Shown: positions 23,098 through 30,624 of the stretch, in pieces | How positions within the stretch are numbered: the stretch's first letter is position 1 | How the letters are laid out: each line of letters starts with the position of its first letter | Position numbers and translations under genes: made by a program | The notes under the pieces: generated by a model | The model's input: the letters and a program-made list of their open reading frames with translations, nothing else | What the model was told of the DNA's origin: nothing | Databases searched by the model: none | From: a virus | DNA length: 35,703 nt | IMG/VR virus record: IMGVR_UViG_3300043409_000811 | Location: 1 to 35,703 of that record | Direction: 5' to 3' (one strand)

Positions 23098-25823
23098 CAG
23101 AACAAGAAGAATTTGAGTTTCGTCTTAGACTGGAAAGTGAAGGCGGTGCAACTACAACTAACCAGCCAACTCCAACAGAAGAAATACCAGCACCATTGCA
23201 GATGATTGGTGATGAGCCAACTCCACCAACAATGTCAGAGTATTTGTTAAATCGTGCTCAAATGGGTTTGACAAATATTCCTGCCTTACTTGGTGGTGCT
23301 AGTGCTATTTATGGCACTTATGATGGCGAGTTTCCATCTCAATTGCCACCACAAGGAACAACACAGCAAGCAATGGATGCTGTTCGCAGTGGCCTTGGAA
23401 TCAATCCAAACTTGCGCCCTGCCACTGGTTTGCAAAGATACATTGGTGCTGGTGTTGAGGCTGCGGCAGACCCATTAAATTTGTTTGGTTTGGGTGGTGC
23501 TAAATCAGCACTTGGTTTGGCTGGAAGAACATTGTTTTCTACTGGAACTGCTGGTGCAGCTGGTGTGGCTGGTGAAGCTGGTGGTGAGATTGGCGGTCAA
23601 GTTGGCGGTCTTACAGGTCAAGTAATAGGTGGGATAAGTTCTGCTTTGCTTTTTGGAGGCTTAACTTCAAAAACTGGTCAATTATTGTTTGACAAGGCAC
23701 AGGCAAGGTTCAATCCTAAAGATTTTGATGTTCAAGACTTGGCAGATGTAGAAGGCGCATCTAGAGCTAAAGACCTTGTTGAAAGAGCTTTAGAAGCAGA
23801 CCCAAATCTACAACAAAGACTTAAATCTATTCAGGATAGGGTTGTTTTTGTAACTGGAGAAAAAGGCGCTGCGGCAGTTACTGGATTGGACAATCTTGCA
23901 CTCAGAACAAAGTTAGAAGATATTGCAAGAAATGATGTTGGATTTGCGGCTGAACTACAGAAGCTGTATGCTGATTTAAAAATTGCTGTTGGCAAAAAAT
24001 CTTCTGAGTTGTATCCCGCTCCTAGCGCAGAAATACCTTCTGGCAAAGCAAAGATTGCAGAACAAGAGGTTGATAACGATAAGCGCATTGGGTTTATCAA
24101 CAATCAAATAGACAAGATTACAGCCAATCTTGACATTACTGGTGCAACCAAGCCATCAGAAATTGGCACATCTATTCAAAATCTTGTTTTAACCAAAGAG
24201 AAAGCCGCACGAGCCGCACTTTCACCTGAATACGATTCAATCTTGAGTCAGGCATCCAATCAAGGTGCTTTGTTATCAGCACAAGACACTCAAAATTTGT
24301 TGCGTACAGCAGAAGATTTGTTTCAAGGCGACCCTTGGGCTAAACAAGCTCCATTGTTGAAGTTGGTTCGTGAGCAGTCTTCTAAATTCAAGGCAATGCG
24401 TAGACAAGCTACACCAACAGAAGCTGGAACAATGTTGCCAGCTACAACTGCACCAGACTTGACTATGGGTATGGACATCACTAGTCTTGACTCCTTAAAA
24501 AGGCGTGTTGCTCAAGATATTAGGGAGACTCGTGACCCTAATAGACAAGATAAATTACGTCTTTTACAAACCAATGTTGATGAAGCATTAAACAAAGTGC
24601 AAAACTCAAGTGGCGATATTCAGGTTGATCTGAGAGGTGAAAAAATGCCTTTTGGTGAAGCAATGTCTAACTTAGACAATGATTATTTTAATAAAGTTGG
24701 CATTCCTTTTAGAAATGCTGAAGCCGTTAAAAAGATCAGTTCTCTTGACTACTCAGAGAAGATTGCGCCGTTGATTGCCACAAGTCCTACAGCCATGACG
24801 CAGTTTTTGCGTGTTGCTGGAGATGAAGGTACTAGTTTGGCAGAAAAAGCCGTTATGTCCAAGATGTATAACCAATCATTGGACAAGAATGGTTATGTTG
24901 ACCCTGCAAAACTCCAATCATTGTTAAGCAAGACAAGCAACAATGGCGGGTATAGCGATATAGTAGATCAACTTCCTGCCCTGAAGCAAAGACTTAACGA
25001 TGCAACAATCAAGAGTCAATATCTGTCTTCTGAGAAGGTGGCTATAGATGATGCTGCCAAAGAAACAAGGACTCGTTTGGGTCAAAGTTTCTTGTCAGAC
25101 TACGATGCTGGTGGTGTTGACACCATTGTTTCAAAGATGACTGGTTCTACAGGAAAGGGCTACAGAAACAAGTTTTTTGTTGACCTTAAAAAGTTGTCTT
25201 CTGATGAGCAAACAAACGTCAAACTTGCCGTTAAAAATGGCTTAGTTCAAAAGATGCTTTCTGAAAAGAATCCTATGGAATATCTTCAGGTAAATGAAGA
25301 CACTTTCACTCAAGTTTTTGGCAAAAAACACGTTAACAACTTGATGTCATTGGCTGATGTTGCTCGTTTGGCAAATGAGGTGGATATTAAAAAGTTGAAT
25401 ATTCGTGCTGCCGCTGTAAAAGAAACATCAATTATAGAAAGGGCTACTGGTGGTGTAAGTCCACAACAAATCTCGGGTATTGCAGTCAATCAAATTTCTA
25501 GCGTGTTCAATAAGGCTTTCAGGATTATGGCTTTGATTGGCAAGAGCAATATTGATGAGTCAACAAGAGAAGCCCATAGAAAGCTGTTTCTTGATGAGAA
25601 TGGTGTAAACAAAATCCTGAATACATCAACCAAAATCTTGAGCAAAAAAGGCGAAGAAGTTGATTTGAAGTCATTTGTCAAGCCAGAGGATTTATCTGAT
25701 TTTGGTCAGGCATTGGGTATGGGTGCATTACGGTCAGGATATTTTGGTGGTTCTACTGCCATAAGTCCGAGCCAAGTTGTTGAGCCAAACACAGAGCCTT
25801 ACTATCAATTCACCCCTCAATAA
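23094..25823 (+). CDS. Large internal virion (ejection) protein 3
   Basis: This is a 909-residue protein starting MTEQEEFEFRLRLESEGG, overlapping the stop before it as ATGA; the longer frame from 23064 is not used. Residues about 130-200 are a Gly- and Ala-rich, partly hydrophobic stretch (with GLTGQVIGGISSALLFGG), possibly membrane-active. The rest is long helices. I see no classic lysozyme or transglycosylase motif, unlike T7 gp16. It is probably the largest core protein, which forms the trans-envelope channel during DNA entry. Confidence 0.65.
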   Translation: MTEQEEFEFRLRLESEGGATTTNQPTPTEEIPAPLQMIGDEPTPPTMSEYLLNRAQMGLTNIPALLGGASAIYGTYDGEFPSQLPPQGTTQQAMDAVRSGLGINPNLRPATGLQRYIGAGVEAAADPLNLFGLGGAKSALGLAGRTLFSTGTAGAAGVAGEAGGEIGGQVGGLTGQVIGGISSALLFGGLTSKTGQLLFDKAQARFNPKDFDVQDLADVEGASRAKDLVERALEADPNLQQRLKSIQDRVVFVTGEKGAAAVTGLDNLALRTKLEDIARNDVGFAAELQKLYADLKIAVGKKSSELYPAPSAEIPSGKAKIAEQEVDNDKRIGFINNQIDKITANLDITGATKPSEIGTSIQNLVLTKEKAARAALSPEYDSILSQASNQGALLSAQDTQNLLRTAEDLFQGDPWAKQAPLLKLVREQSSKFKAMRRQATPTEAGTMLPATTAPDLTMGMDITSLDSLKRRVAQDIRETRDPNRQDKLRLLQTNVDEALNKVQNSSGDIQVDLRGEKMPFGEAMSNLDNDYFNKVGIPFRNAEAVKKISSLDYSEKIAPLIATSPTAMTQFLRVAGDEGTSLAEKAVMSKMYNQSLDKNGYVDPAKLQSLLSKTSNNGGYSDIVDQLPALKQRLNDATIKSQYLSSEKVAIDDAAKETRTRLGQSFLSDYDAGGVDTIVSKMTGSTGKGYRNKFFVDLKKLSSDEQTNVKLAVKNGLVQKMLSEKNPMEYLQVNEDTFTQVFGKKHVNNLMSLADVARLANEVDIKKLNIRAAAVKETSIIERATGGVSPQQISGIAVNQISSVFNKAFRIMALIGKSNIDESTREAHRKLFLDENGVNKILNTSTKILSKKGEEVDLKSFVKPEDLSDFGQALGMGALRSGYFGGSTAISPSQVVEPNTEPYYQFTPQ

Positions 25824-25833
25824 GGAGTAGACC

Positions 25834-26520
25834 ATTGACCCAATCAGTCTATGCCTACTTGCTGCTGGTCTTGTCAAGAACATCCAAGCTGGCTGTGATC
25901 TTTACAAGCAAGCTAAAGAGTCTTTTGTCGAGATTAAAGCCAGTGCAGATGAAGTTATCGCTATTGGTAGAGAGGTTCAAGGTTTCTGGAATCAGCTTCT
26001 TGCGTTCTTTGGTAGCAAGCCTACGCCTAAAGCTGTCAAGCCTGTTTCAAAAGCTAAAAAGTCTGACTATGTTGCTGTTAACGAAACTCAAGTCAAAGTT
26101 GACATCGTTAAAAACCTCACTGAGTTCTTCAAACTTCAAGAACAGTTGGAAGCGCATATTAGAGAAGAAGAAGAAAAGTCAAGAACAGTTTACGACCCAG
26201 ATCAAAACCATATGGAGGCGGCGCTCAAACGAGTGATGGCTCAACAGGAGATGGACAGGTTGATTGTCCAAATCAGGGAGACTATGGTTTACCACAGCCC
26301 TCCTGAGATGGGTGCTTTGTACAGTTCAGTCTTTGAGATGCGTGAAGTCATCAAAAAGGAGCAAGAAGAAGCCAGGCTGATTGAGGAGTCCAAAGAGAGG
26401 TACAAGCAATGGCGGCGGCGGGAAGCAAAACGAAACCTAATGCTAAAAGAAGCGTACCTAGCGGGAACGGTAATCCTCCTCCTTTACATATGGATGTGGT
26501 TTCTGTTCGTCAGGAGATAG
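25834..26520 (+). CDS. Coiled-coil protein with a C-terminal membrane helix, apparent ATT start
   Basis: The frame is open from just after an in-frame TAG at 25828-25830 to 26520. It translates to about 228 residues beginning (I/M)DPISLCLLAAGLVKNIQAGC, exactly like phage proteins that start MDPIS or MDPIT. No ATG, GTG or TTG exists in frame before 26146. AGGAG at 25823-25827 stands six bases before ATT at 25834, ideal spacing. So translation seems to start at ATT, or an ATG was changed to ATT. The middle is charged coiled coil; residues near 210-224 (GTVILLLYIWMWFLFV) form a membrane helix. The role is unknown, near lysis and ejection genes. Confidence 0.65.
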   Translation: MDPISLCLLAAGLVKNIQAGCDLYKQAKESFVEIKASADEVIAIGREVQGFWNQLLAFFGSKPTPKAVKPVSKAKKSDYVAVNETQVKVDIVKNLTEFFKLQEQLEAHIREEEEKSRTVYDPDQNHMEAALKRVMAQQEMDRLIVQIRETMVYHSPPEMGALYSSVFEMREVIKKEQEEARLIEESKERYKQWRRREAKRNLMLKEAYLAGTVILLLYIWMWFLFVRR

Positions 26521-26531
26521 GAGAGGAAATC

Positions 26532-26792
26532 ATGGGGTGGGTTGCTTGTTGCGTACTTATCGCCCTATTGCTCCCTATGGGTGGAATGCTGTACTTGGAC
26601 ATCTTGGAAGCAAAGAATGAAGCTAAACGTGCTTTGCAGAAGTTAGAGAAGATTGAACAACGCATTGAAAGGAAACAGCGTGACAAAGACCGTAAAGAGC
26701 CTGATGCTATTGGCGACAATCCTGTTTTTGACAGGGTGCGAAGACCGTTTTCGTTATCCTTGCCAAGACCCACTGAATTGGGGAAAAGATGA
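26532..26792 (+). CDS. Membrane-anchored coiled-coil protein (i-spanin-like)
   Basis: This is an 86-residue protein starting at ATG 26532 with a strong AGGAGAGG site. The N-terminus is one membrane helix (WVACCVLIALLLPMGGMLYL), followed by a coiled coil rich in Glu, Lys and Arg (AKRALQKLEKIEQRIERKQR). An earlier in-frame ATG at 26409 would overlap the previous gene by 112 bases and is less likely. The end overlaps the lipoprotein gene at 26680 in another frame, an arrangement like spanin pairs. A true spanin pair lies just downstream, so this may be a second set or a different membrane complex. Confidence 0.55.
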   Translation: MGWVACCVLIALLLPMGGMLYLDILEAKNEAKRALQKLEKIEQRIERKQRDKDRKEPDAIGDNPVFDRVRRPFSLSLPRPTELGKR

Positions 26793-26865
26793 ATGTAAGC
26801 CACCGATTTGTACCGCTACAGGTACTTGCCCAGAGATGTTAGTCAAACCAGAGGAGAAAAAGTAA
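26680..26865 (+). CDS. Small lipoprotein overlapping the previous gene
   Basis: This is a 61-residue protein read in another frame over the end of 26532-26792. I start it at GTG 26680, preceded by GAAAGGA. It has a lipoprotein signal (TKTVKSLMLLATILFLTGCE) with the lipobox LTGC, so the mature protein starts at the Cys in the outer membrane. The mature part has further Cys in FRYPCQDPLNW, KDECKPPICTATGTCPE; this pattern is known to me from phages including marine ones, without a firm role. It could act as an o-spanin-like partner. The stop overlaps the holin start as TAATG. Confidence 0.65.
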   Translation: MTKTVKSLMLLATILFLTGCEDRFRYPCQDPLNWGKDECKPPICTATGTCPEMLVKPEEKK

Positions 26866-27188
26866 TGGCAACCATTGGATACAAGCAAAACAACCGTTTG
26901 ACCGCAGACGAGATTGAAGTCAGGGTATGGGCATTCGTTATCGTAGTCTTGGTGACAATTCTGTTGGCTTCTATGGGTATGTTCCTGTACTCAGTCTCCT
27001 TTGTCACTCAGCCTATGAATGGTGCTATGGCGGCAATTGACAAGGTTTACACGCAACAGATTAGCACCATCATGGTGTTTATCACTGGTGTCTTGGGTGG
27101 TGTAGCGGGACGTTCTGGTGTCAAGGCTATTGCCAATGCCAGTGCCAAGGCTGAAGCCACTGACAACGATGAGCCACCTACGCCATGA
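26865..27188 (+). CDS. Putative holin
   Basis: This is a 107-residue protein with GAGGAGA before ATG 26865. Two membrane helices are visible at about 21-45 (VWAFVIVVLVTILLASMGMF start) and 66-84 (ISTIMVFITGVLGGVAG), with a polar tail. It stands directly before Rz/Rz1 and the endolysin, the place of a holin. Class II holins have two helices and this length. It would make the inner-membrane lesion that releases or activates the endolysin. No motif proves holin activity. Confidence 0.65.
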   Translation: MATIGYKQNNRLTADEIEVRVWAFVIVVLVTILLASMGMFLYSVSFVTQPMNGAMAAIDKVYTQQISTIMVFITGVLGGVAGRSGVKAIANASAKAEATDNDEPPTP

Positions 27189-27664
27189 GTATCTTTAACC
27201 CTTGGGTAATCTTGGGGTTTGTCTTGTCTGTAACCATTTCTTTTGGGAGTGGTTACTTCAAGGGCAAGCATGATGAGAATGTCTCTCAACAACTAGAGAT
27301 TGCTCGTTTAAATGCGGTTGCAAGGACAAAAGAGGCTGCTTTGGCAACAGCAGTGACATCAACAGCTACGGCACTAAGGACATCAAATGAGAAAGCAAGA
27401 CAGATTTCAAAAGAGCGTGATTTGGCTATTGCCTCTGGCGCTCTCAAGTTGCGGCTTCCTGTCAAAACCAACTGCCCCATATCAACCTCCTCAGATACCG
27501 CCTCTGCCACAGGAAATAGCAGTCAAGAGGGAGGCGAACTTGACGCAACGACTGCTCAAACTCTTATCGCCATCACAGACGATGGAGACGAAGCAATCAG
27601 ACAACTCACCGCCTGTCAACAAGCCTACGAATCCATCTACGAAACCTTAAAGGAGAAAAAATGA
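27185..27664 (+). CDS. Rz: Rz-like inner-membrane spanin subunit
   Basis: This is a 159-residue protein with one N-terminal membrane helix (PWVILGFVLSVTISFGSGYF), a periplasmic coiled coil (residues about 35-90) and the Rz-type end with TLIAITDDGDEAIRQLTACQ followed by QAYESIYETL. The Rz1 gene lies wholly inside it in another frame, the hallmark of lambdoid-type spanins. Rz and Rz1 bridge the periplasm and fuse the inner and outer membranes in the last lysis step. The start overlaps the holin stop, and its stop overlaps the endolysin start. Confidence 0.85.
   Translation: MSIFNPWVILGFVLSVTISFGSGYFKGKHDENVSQQLEIARLNAVARTKEAALATAVTSTATALRTSNEKARQISKERDLAIASGALKLRLPVKTNCPISTSSDTASATGNSSQEGGELDATTAQTLIAITDDGDEAIRQLTACQQAYESIYETLKEKK
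27387..27650 (+). CDS. Rz1: Rz1-like outer-membrane lipoprotein, nested in Rz
   Basis: This 87-residue protein is fully embedded in Rz in the +1 frame. The signal (KSVIWLLPLALSSCGF) ends in a lipobox-like LSSC with Cys22. The mature part is Pro-rich (KPTAPYQPPQIPPLPQEIAV) and then has a Leu-rich helix (ANLTQRLLKLL), as in Rz1 proteins. It would be anchored in the outer membrane and dock on Rz. The tail past about residue 62 is longer than in short Rz1 proteins. Confidence 0.8.
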   Translation: MRKQDRFQKSVIWLLPLALSSCGFLSKPTAPYQPPQIPPLPQEIAVKREANLTQRLLKLLSPSQTMETKQSDNSPPVNKPTNPSTKP

Positions 27665-28125
27665 ACCTGTCAGCTAACTTCACCCTGAAAGAACTCACAA
27701 AGTCAGATACTGCCACTCGGTTAGGGTTGGACAATACACCTGATGACGAGGCTTTGGAGAACTTGAAAACCCTTTGCGAGAAGGTGCTTCAACCTGTTCG
27801 TGAACACTTTGACAAGTCTGTTAGCGTGAATTCTGCCTATCGCAGTCCTGAGTCCAATGCTGCCGTTGGTGGCTCTAAGACTTCTGACCACTGCAAGGGC
27901 ATGGCGGCTGACATTGAGATTGTTGGTGTTGCTAATGCTGATCTGGCTCAGTGGATTATGGACAATTTGGACTACACACAGTTGATTCTGGAGTTTTACA
28001 CCCCAGGCATTCCTGACAGTGGTTGGGTTCATGTGTCTTACGACCCAAATAACCTGAAGAAACAGGAATTGACTGCCACCAAGGTGGCGGGTAAGACCAC
28101 CTACTTGAATGGTTTGGTGGCCTAA
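27661..28125 (+). CDS. Endolysin, peptidase M15 family (zinc carboxypeptidase-like)
   Basis: This is a 154-residue cell-wall peptidase. Zinc-site motifs are SDHCKGMAADIEI (His77, Asp84) and GWVHVSY (His124), preceded by SVNSAYRSPESNAAVGGSKT, the usual M15A layout. It would cut the peptide stems of peptidoglycan. There is no signal peptide, so export depends on the holin. The ATG overlaps the Rz stop. It is the last rightward gene of the lysis cassette. An overlapping leftward peptide gene begins from the other side, and no terminator is visible. Confidence 0.9.
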   Translation: MNLSANFTLKELTKSDTATRLGLDNTPDDEALENLKTLCEKVLQPVREHFDKSVSVNSAYRSPESNAAVGGSKTSDHCKGMAADIEIVGVANADLAQWIMDNLDYTQLILEFYTPGIPDSGWVHVSYDPNNLKKQELTATKVAGKTTYLNGLVA

Positions 28126-28220
28126 TCGTCTAGGAAGAAGAGCAGGGCGACTATAGCTAGTAGCGTCACTGCTCCTCCTAATGCAAGTACAAGCAAGATG
28201 TTGATGACGTTACTCAGCAC
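28122..28220 (-). CDS. Possible 32-residue membrane peptide at the operon end
   Basis: The frame starts at GTG 28220 inside the end of the previous leftward gene (GGAAGG lies upstream) and stops at TAG 28122, overlapping the endolysin stop on the other strand. It encodes LSNVINILLVLALGGAVTLL, then AIVALLFFLDD, a near pure membrane helix. The position as last gene of the operon and the ribosome site support it. Length and unusual start keep it uncertain. Confidence 0.35.
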   Translation of the reverse strand: MLSNVINILLVLALGGAVTLLAIVALLFFLDD

Positions 28221-28554
28221 CCTTGACCTTCCATTCACGTTCGTTACGCCCTGATTTTGACTTGACTGTGCGCCCTGTCAACTCAATAAATCCCATGTTG
28301 GACAACTCATTTAAACGCCTTGAGACTTGATTTGAGTCTAAGCCGCTATGTCTGGCTATCCCATCTTTTCCAAGCGCACCATGAGCCTTTAAAGTGTCCA
28401 CAATGATGCCAAAGTGCTTAGAAGCCAAGTCTTTCGCTGAGTCTGCTGCTTCAAAGCTGGTAATTGGGTCTGAAGCTCTTGCCCGACCAAAGATAGGCAA
28501 GTCAAAGAACTTCTTCACGCCACCACCAAAATGTATATCGTCTAGTTTTGTCAT
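28210..28554 (-). CDS. Winged-helix DNA-binding protein
   Basis: This is a 114-residue protein with an AGGAG site. The first 40 residues contain RARASDPITSFEAADSAKDL, a motif common in phage proteins, then a winged helix: GIIVDTLKAHGALGKDGIAR, the recognition region HSGLDSNQVSRRLNELSNMG and a wing with FIELTGRT. The end is basic. This family occurs in phage early operons and probably binds DNA as a regulator or replication factor. The palindrome at 28574-28587 lies just upstream and could control it. Confidence 0.7.
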   Translation of the reverse strand: MTKLDDIHFGGGVKKFFDLPIFGRARASDPITSFEAADSAKDLASKHFGIIVDTLKAHGALGKDGIARHSGLDSNQVSRRLNELSNMGFIELTGRTVKSKSGRNEREWKVKGAE

Positions 28555-28567
28555 TATTCACTCCTGT

Positions 28568-28587
28568 TAAGTTAGTGGGTACTCACT
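28568..28587. promoter_or_regulatory. TAAGTTAGTG motif with a near-perfect palindrome
   Basis: The sequence AGTGGGTACTCACT (28574-28587) is a 14-base palindrome with one mismatched pair, centred on GTAC, in the gap upstream of the winged-helix gene. The left part TAAGTTAGTG recurs at 1169-1180 (- strand) and 3831-3842. It could be an operator. Confidence 0.4.
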
Positions 28588-28610
28588 TATGCTTTCCCCA
28601 TTTAATTACA

Positions 28611-28856
28611 TCAAAAAGGGATGTCGTCATCCATATCTTCAATTTTCTTTGAAGACTTAGCTTGTGGTGCTTGGCCTTGTTCTTCTTTAGGGCTTACTGC
28701 CAGACCCATGAACTTGCCGTTCTTGCCTTCTTTAATCCATGCTGAGAGCCAGTATTCCTGACCATTCACCCGAATATTTCCTTTGTAGTCTGGGTGGTTG
28801 CTTGTTTCCTTCTTGTCGTTCTTGAACAAAACACCACTGTTGTCACGCTGTTCCAT
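28611..28856 (-). CDS. Small single-stranded DNA-binding-like protein
   Basis: This 81-residue protein begins [20 protein letters not shown], with a short OB-like core ([30 protein letters not shown]). It ends in an acidic tip DDDIPF, very like the C-terminal tip by which bacterial SSB proteins recruit partners. In phages such short proteins are linked to replication and recombination. It stands downstream of exonuclease and annealing genes in one operon, which fits coating single strands. The OB fold is inferred from pattern only. The ribosome site AGGAG is good. Confidence 0.7.
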   Translation of the reverse strand: MEQRDNSGVLFKNDKKETSNHPDYKGNIRVNGQEYWLSAWIKEGKNGKFMGLAVSPKEEQGQAPQAKSSKKIEDMDDDIPF

Positions 28857-28857
28857 A

Positions 28858-29199
28858 TTATTCTCCTAAGTTAAGACCACGATTAGTTTTTGCTTCTTGA
28901 AATCTGCATACCAACATCTCAAGAACCATTTTTGTAAACTCAAAATGCACTAAAGAATCATCATCTAATCCCTTTTTTGCTGAGTTTTTACTTGGCTCTA
29001 ATCGTTTTTGCCAGTGATCTCTTGTTTTTATAATTTCAGCAATAGCACCATCAAGCCCCATTTCAAAGCCAGATTTCATGCCTTCGACATAACCATCACC
29101 TAGCGCTCTTAGTTCTGCTTCTACAATTTCTTGTTTAAGTTGTTCTTGCTTTAGCTTTTTAAGCTGTTCTAGATAACTTGATTTTTTATCTATTAACAT
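28858..29199 (-). CDS. Hypothetical coiled-coil protein
   Basis: This is a 113-residue protein with a Lys- and Glu-rich coiled coil at the start ([20 protein letters not shown]) and a Gly-rich turn ([20 protein letters not shown]). The remainder is helical with a few Cys and Arg. It lies between YqaJ and SSB-like genes with two-base gaps and an AAGGTG site. I recognise no family. It could be an accessory factor of the recombination module. Confidence 0.55.
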   Translation of the reverse strand: MLIDKKSSYLEQLKKLKQEQLKQEIVEAELRALGDGYVEGMKSGFEMGLDGAIAEIIKTRDHWQKRLEPSKNSAKKGLDDDSLVHFEFTKMVLEMLVCRFQEAKTNRGLNLGE

Positions 29200-29201
29200 A
29201 T

Positions 29202-29822
29202 TTACACCTTAATTTCATTGAGTTTTTTAACTTTGTCGTCCACTTCCGCAAGGAACTGGATAACCTCTTTTTCGAGTTCTGCAATGTACAAGTCATTGCG
29301 CTCGATTCTTTTGATGAACAACTGAAGATGGCTAGGCATTCGTGGGTCAAAACTCACAAAATCACACCAACTTCTGTCTGCACATCGCATCTGCCACTGC
29401 ATCTGATCGTAGTATTTCTTGGATGGTTCTTCACCAAGAATGGTGTCGATATGGGTGGCAGTGTTAGGACACTTTATCTCTAGGCATCCATCATCACCCA
29501 CCAAGCCATCAGGAGAGGCGGCAGACATAGGAATACTAGGATGGTCAATAGCACCTACCTGATCGACCATATTGCCTGTTTTAGACTCATACGCCCCACG
29601 AGCATAAATTTCCTGCTCGATTCCCCATTCCATAGCCGCATTGGTGTATGACTCTGCCACTTGGTTTGTCATACGCTCGACTACCAGTTGAGCCATGTAA
29701 TTAGCCCTGCTGGTGCTGTAGCCTGTCTTTGTCTTGGCAACAATGTCAGAGATACGAGAAGCAGTAGCCTTGCCACAACGCTGTGCAAACCATTCTGGTG
29801 TGCCTTGTACGATTTCAGTCAT
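29202..29822 (-). CDS. YqaJ/lambda-exonuclease family 5'-3' exonuclease
   Basis: This is a 206-residue nuclease using the ATG at 29822, which overlaps the stop of the gene before it. The N-terminal QGTPEWFAQRCGKATASRI, a middle AAMEWGIEQEIYARGAYE and the catalytic core SAASPDGLVGDDGCLEIKCP (Asp105, Glu115, Lys117) are the YqaJ signature; YYDQMQWQMRCADRSWCDFV follows. Such enzymes chew one strand of double-stranded DNA and pass the other to the annealing protein coded just upstream in the operon. The pair supports phage recombination and concatemer formation. Confidence 0.9.
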   Translation of the reverse strand: MTEIVQGTPEWFAQRCGKATASRISDIVAKTKTGYSTSRANYMAQLVVERMTNQVAESYTNAAMEWGIEQEIYARGAYESKTGNMVDQVGAIDHPSIPMSAASPDGLVGDDGCLEIKCPNTATHIDTILGEEPSKKYYDQMQWQMRCADRSWCDFVSFDPRMPSHLQLFIKRIERNDLYIAELEKEVIQFLAEVDDKVKKLNEIKV

Positions 29823-30064
29823 GCTTCCCTCGCCATCAGCATTGCGTCTGCCATGATGTATGCACTTCTTGCACACATTTGCTCTGAGTCATTGTCATTG
29901 TCACCAACATAAATTCCATCTTCATATTGGCTTTGTAAAATTACCTGCATAGCCTTTGCCGCCATGTAGTCACGAAGTGTCATGCCGTTGTATTGGCGAA
30001 GCTCCTTGGCCCATTTAAATGAAACTGGAAATGCTGGTGCATTTTGCATTTGTGCATAGTTCAT
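29819..30064 (-). CDS. Small hypothetical phage protein
   Basis: This is an 81-residue protein. The core GMTLRDYMAAKAMQVIL with YIMADAMLMAREA near the end is a familiar short phage protein, often beside recombination genes, for which I know no function. It has an AAAGGAG site. It overlaps both neighbours by ATGA, so it should be made in step with the annealing protein and the exonuclease. Confidence 0.65.
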   Translation of the reverse strand: MNYAQMQNAPAFPVSFKWAKELRQYNGMTLRDYMAAKAMQVILQSQYEDGIYVGDNDNDSEQMCARSAYIMADAMLMAREA

Positions 30065-30624
30065 TTCAACGCTCCTTTACGCTTTTCCTTGGCATCAATC
30101 ACTTTCTTTTGCCAATTCTTATCAGAACCGCAAGCACCATAAGCATCTGTGTAAGCATTCTTCAGTTCTTCCATTGTTGAAGCAGCATCAATAGCCGCCA
30201 AGTGGTCAATCATTGCGTTTACATCAATGTCAGAGCCTGACTCACCTTCAGGCAAGTCTTCTCCAGCATACAAATATAGGGCGAGTCCATGCAAAGACAA
30301 AGCCTTAGTCATGCACCGCATGATGGCAGTGTTGACAGCAAATGCGTCAGGGTTGAGGATTGCTTTGTTGCGGAAGTCCATCACTGGTAACTGGCAAGTC
30401 ATTGGTTTGCCAAACATGGTGACTGTGACAAACACCATTGCTGTGCCGTTGATGTCCATGAAGCACTTACCATCAAACATCTCGACTTTGTAGACAGCTT
30501 CTGGGTCTGCCTTTAGTGCTTCAGCCCATGCCCATGCCCACGAAAGGTAGGTAAGGTTGGCCTTTTTCTCTGTATGACTATTTACGTTCATACTGAGCAA
30601 TTTTTCAATTTGAGACTTATCCAT
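30061..30624 (-). CDS. Single-strand annealing protein (DUF1071/Sak3-like)
   Basis: This is a 187-residue protein. I use the ATG at 30624 with GGAGG upstream; the open frame further upstream lies inside the HNH gene. Landmarks NLTYLSWAWAWAEALKADPE, VTMFGKPMTCQLPVMDFRNK and NTAIMRCMTKALSLHGLALY, then LYAGEDLPE, match the DUF1071 group of phage single-strand annealing proteins (Sak3 type). It would anneal complementary strands exposed by the YqaJ exonuclease. The Glu-rich tail is typical. The exonuclease is coded in the same operon. Confidence 0.8.
   Translation of the reverse strand: MDKSQIEKLLSMNVNSHTEKKANLTYLSWAWAWAEALKADPEAVYKVEMFDGKCFMDINGTAMVFVTVTMFGKPMTCQLPVMDFRNKAILNPDAFAVNTAIMRCMTKALSLHGLALYLYAGEDLPEGESGSDIDVNAMIDHLAAIDAASTMEELKNAYTDAYGACGSDKNWQKKVIDAKEKRKGALK

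Noticed and set aside
25835-26236. A 133-codon frame starting at TTG 25835
   Set aside because: Its translation is a Leu/Ser/Lys-rich shadow, while the frame starting at ATT 25834 reads as a normal protein with helices, a coiled coil and a C-terminal membrane segment through to 26520.
26409-26531. Longer start for the membrane coiled-coil gene
   Set aside because: The ATG at 26409 would overlap the preceding gene by 112 bases, while ATG 26532 has a near-perfect ribosome site just after that gene's stop.
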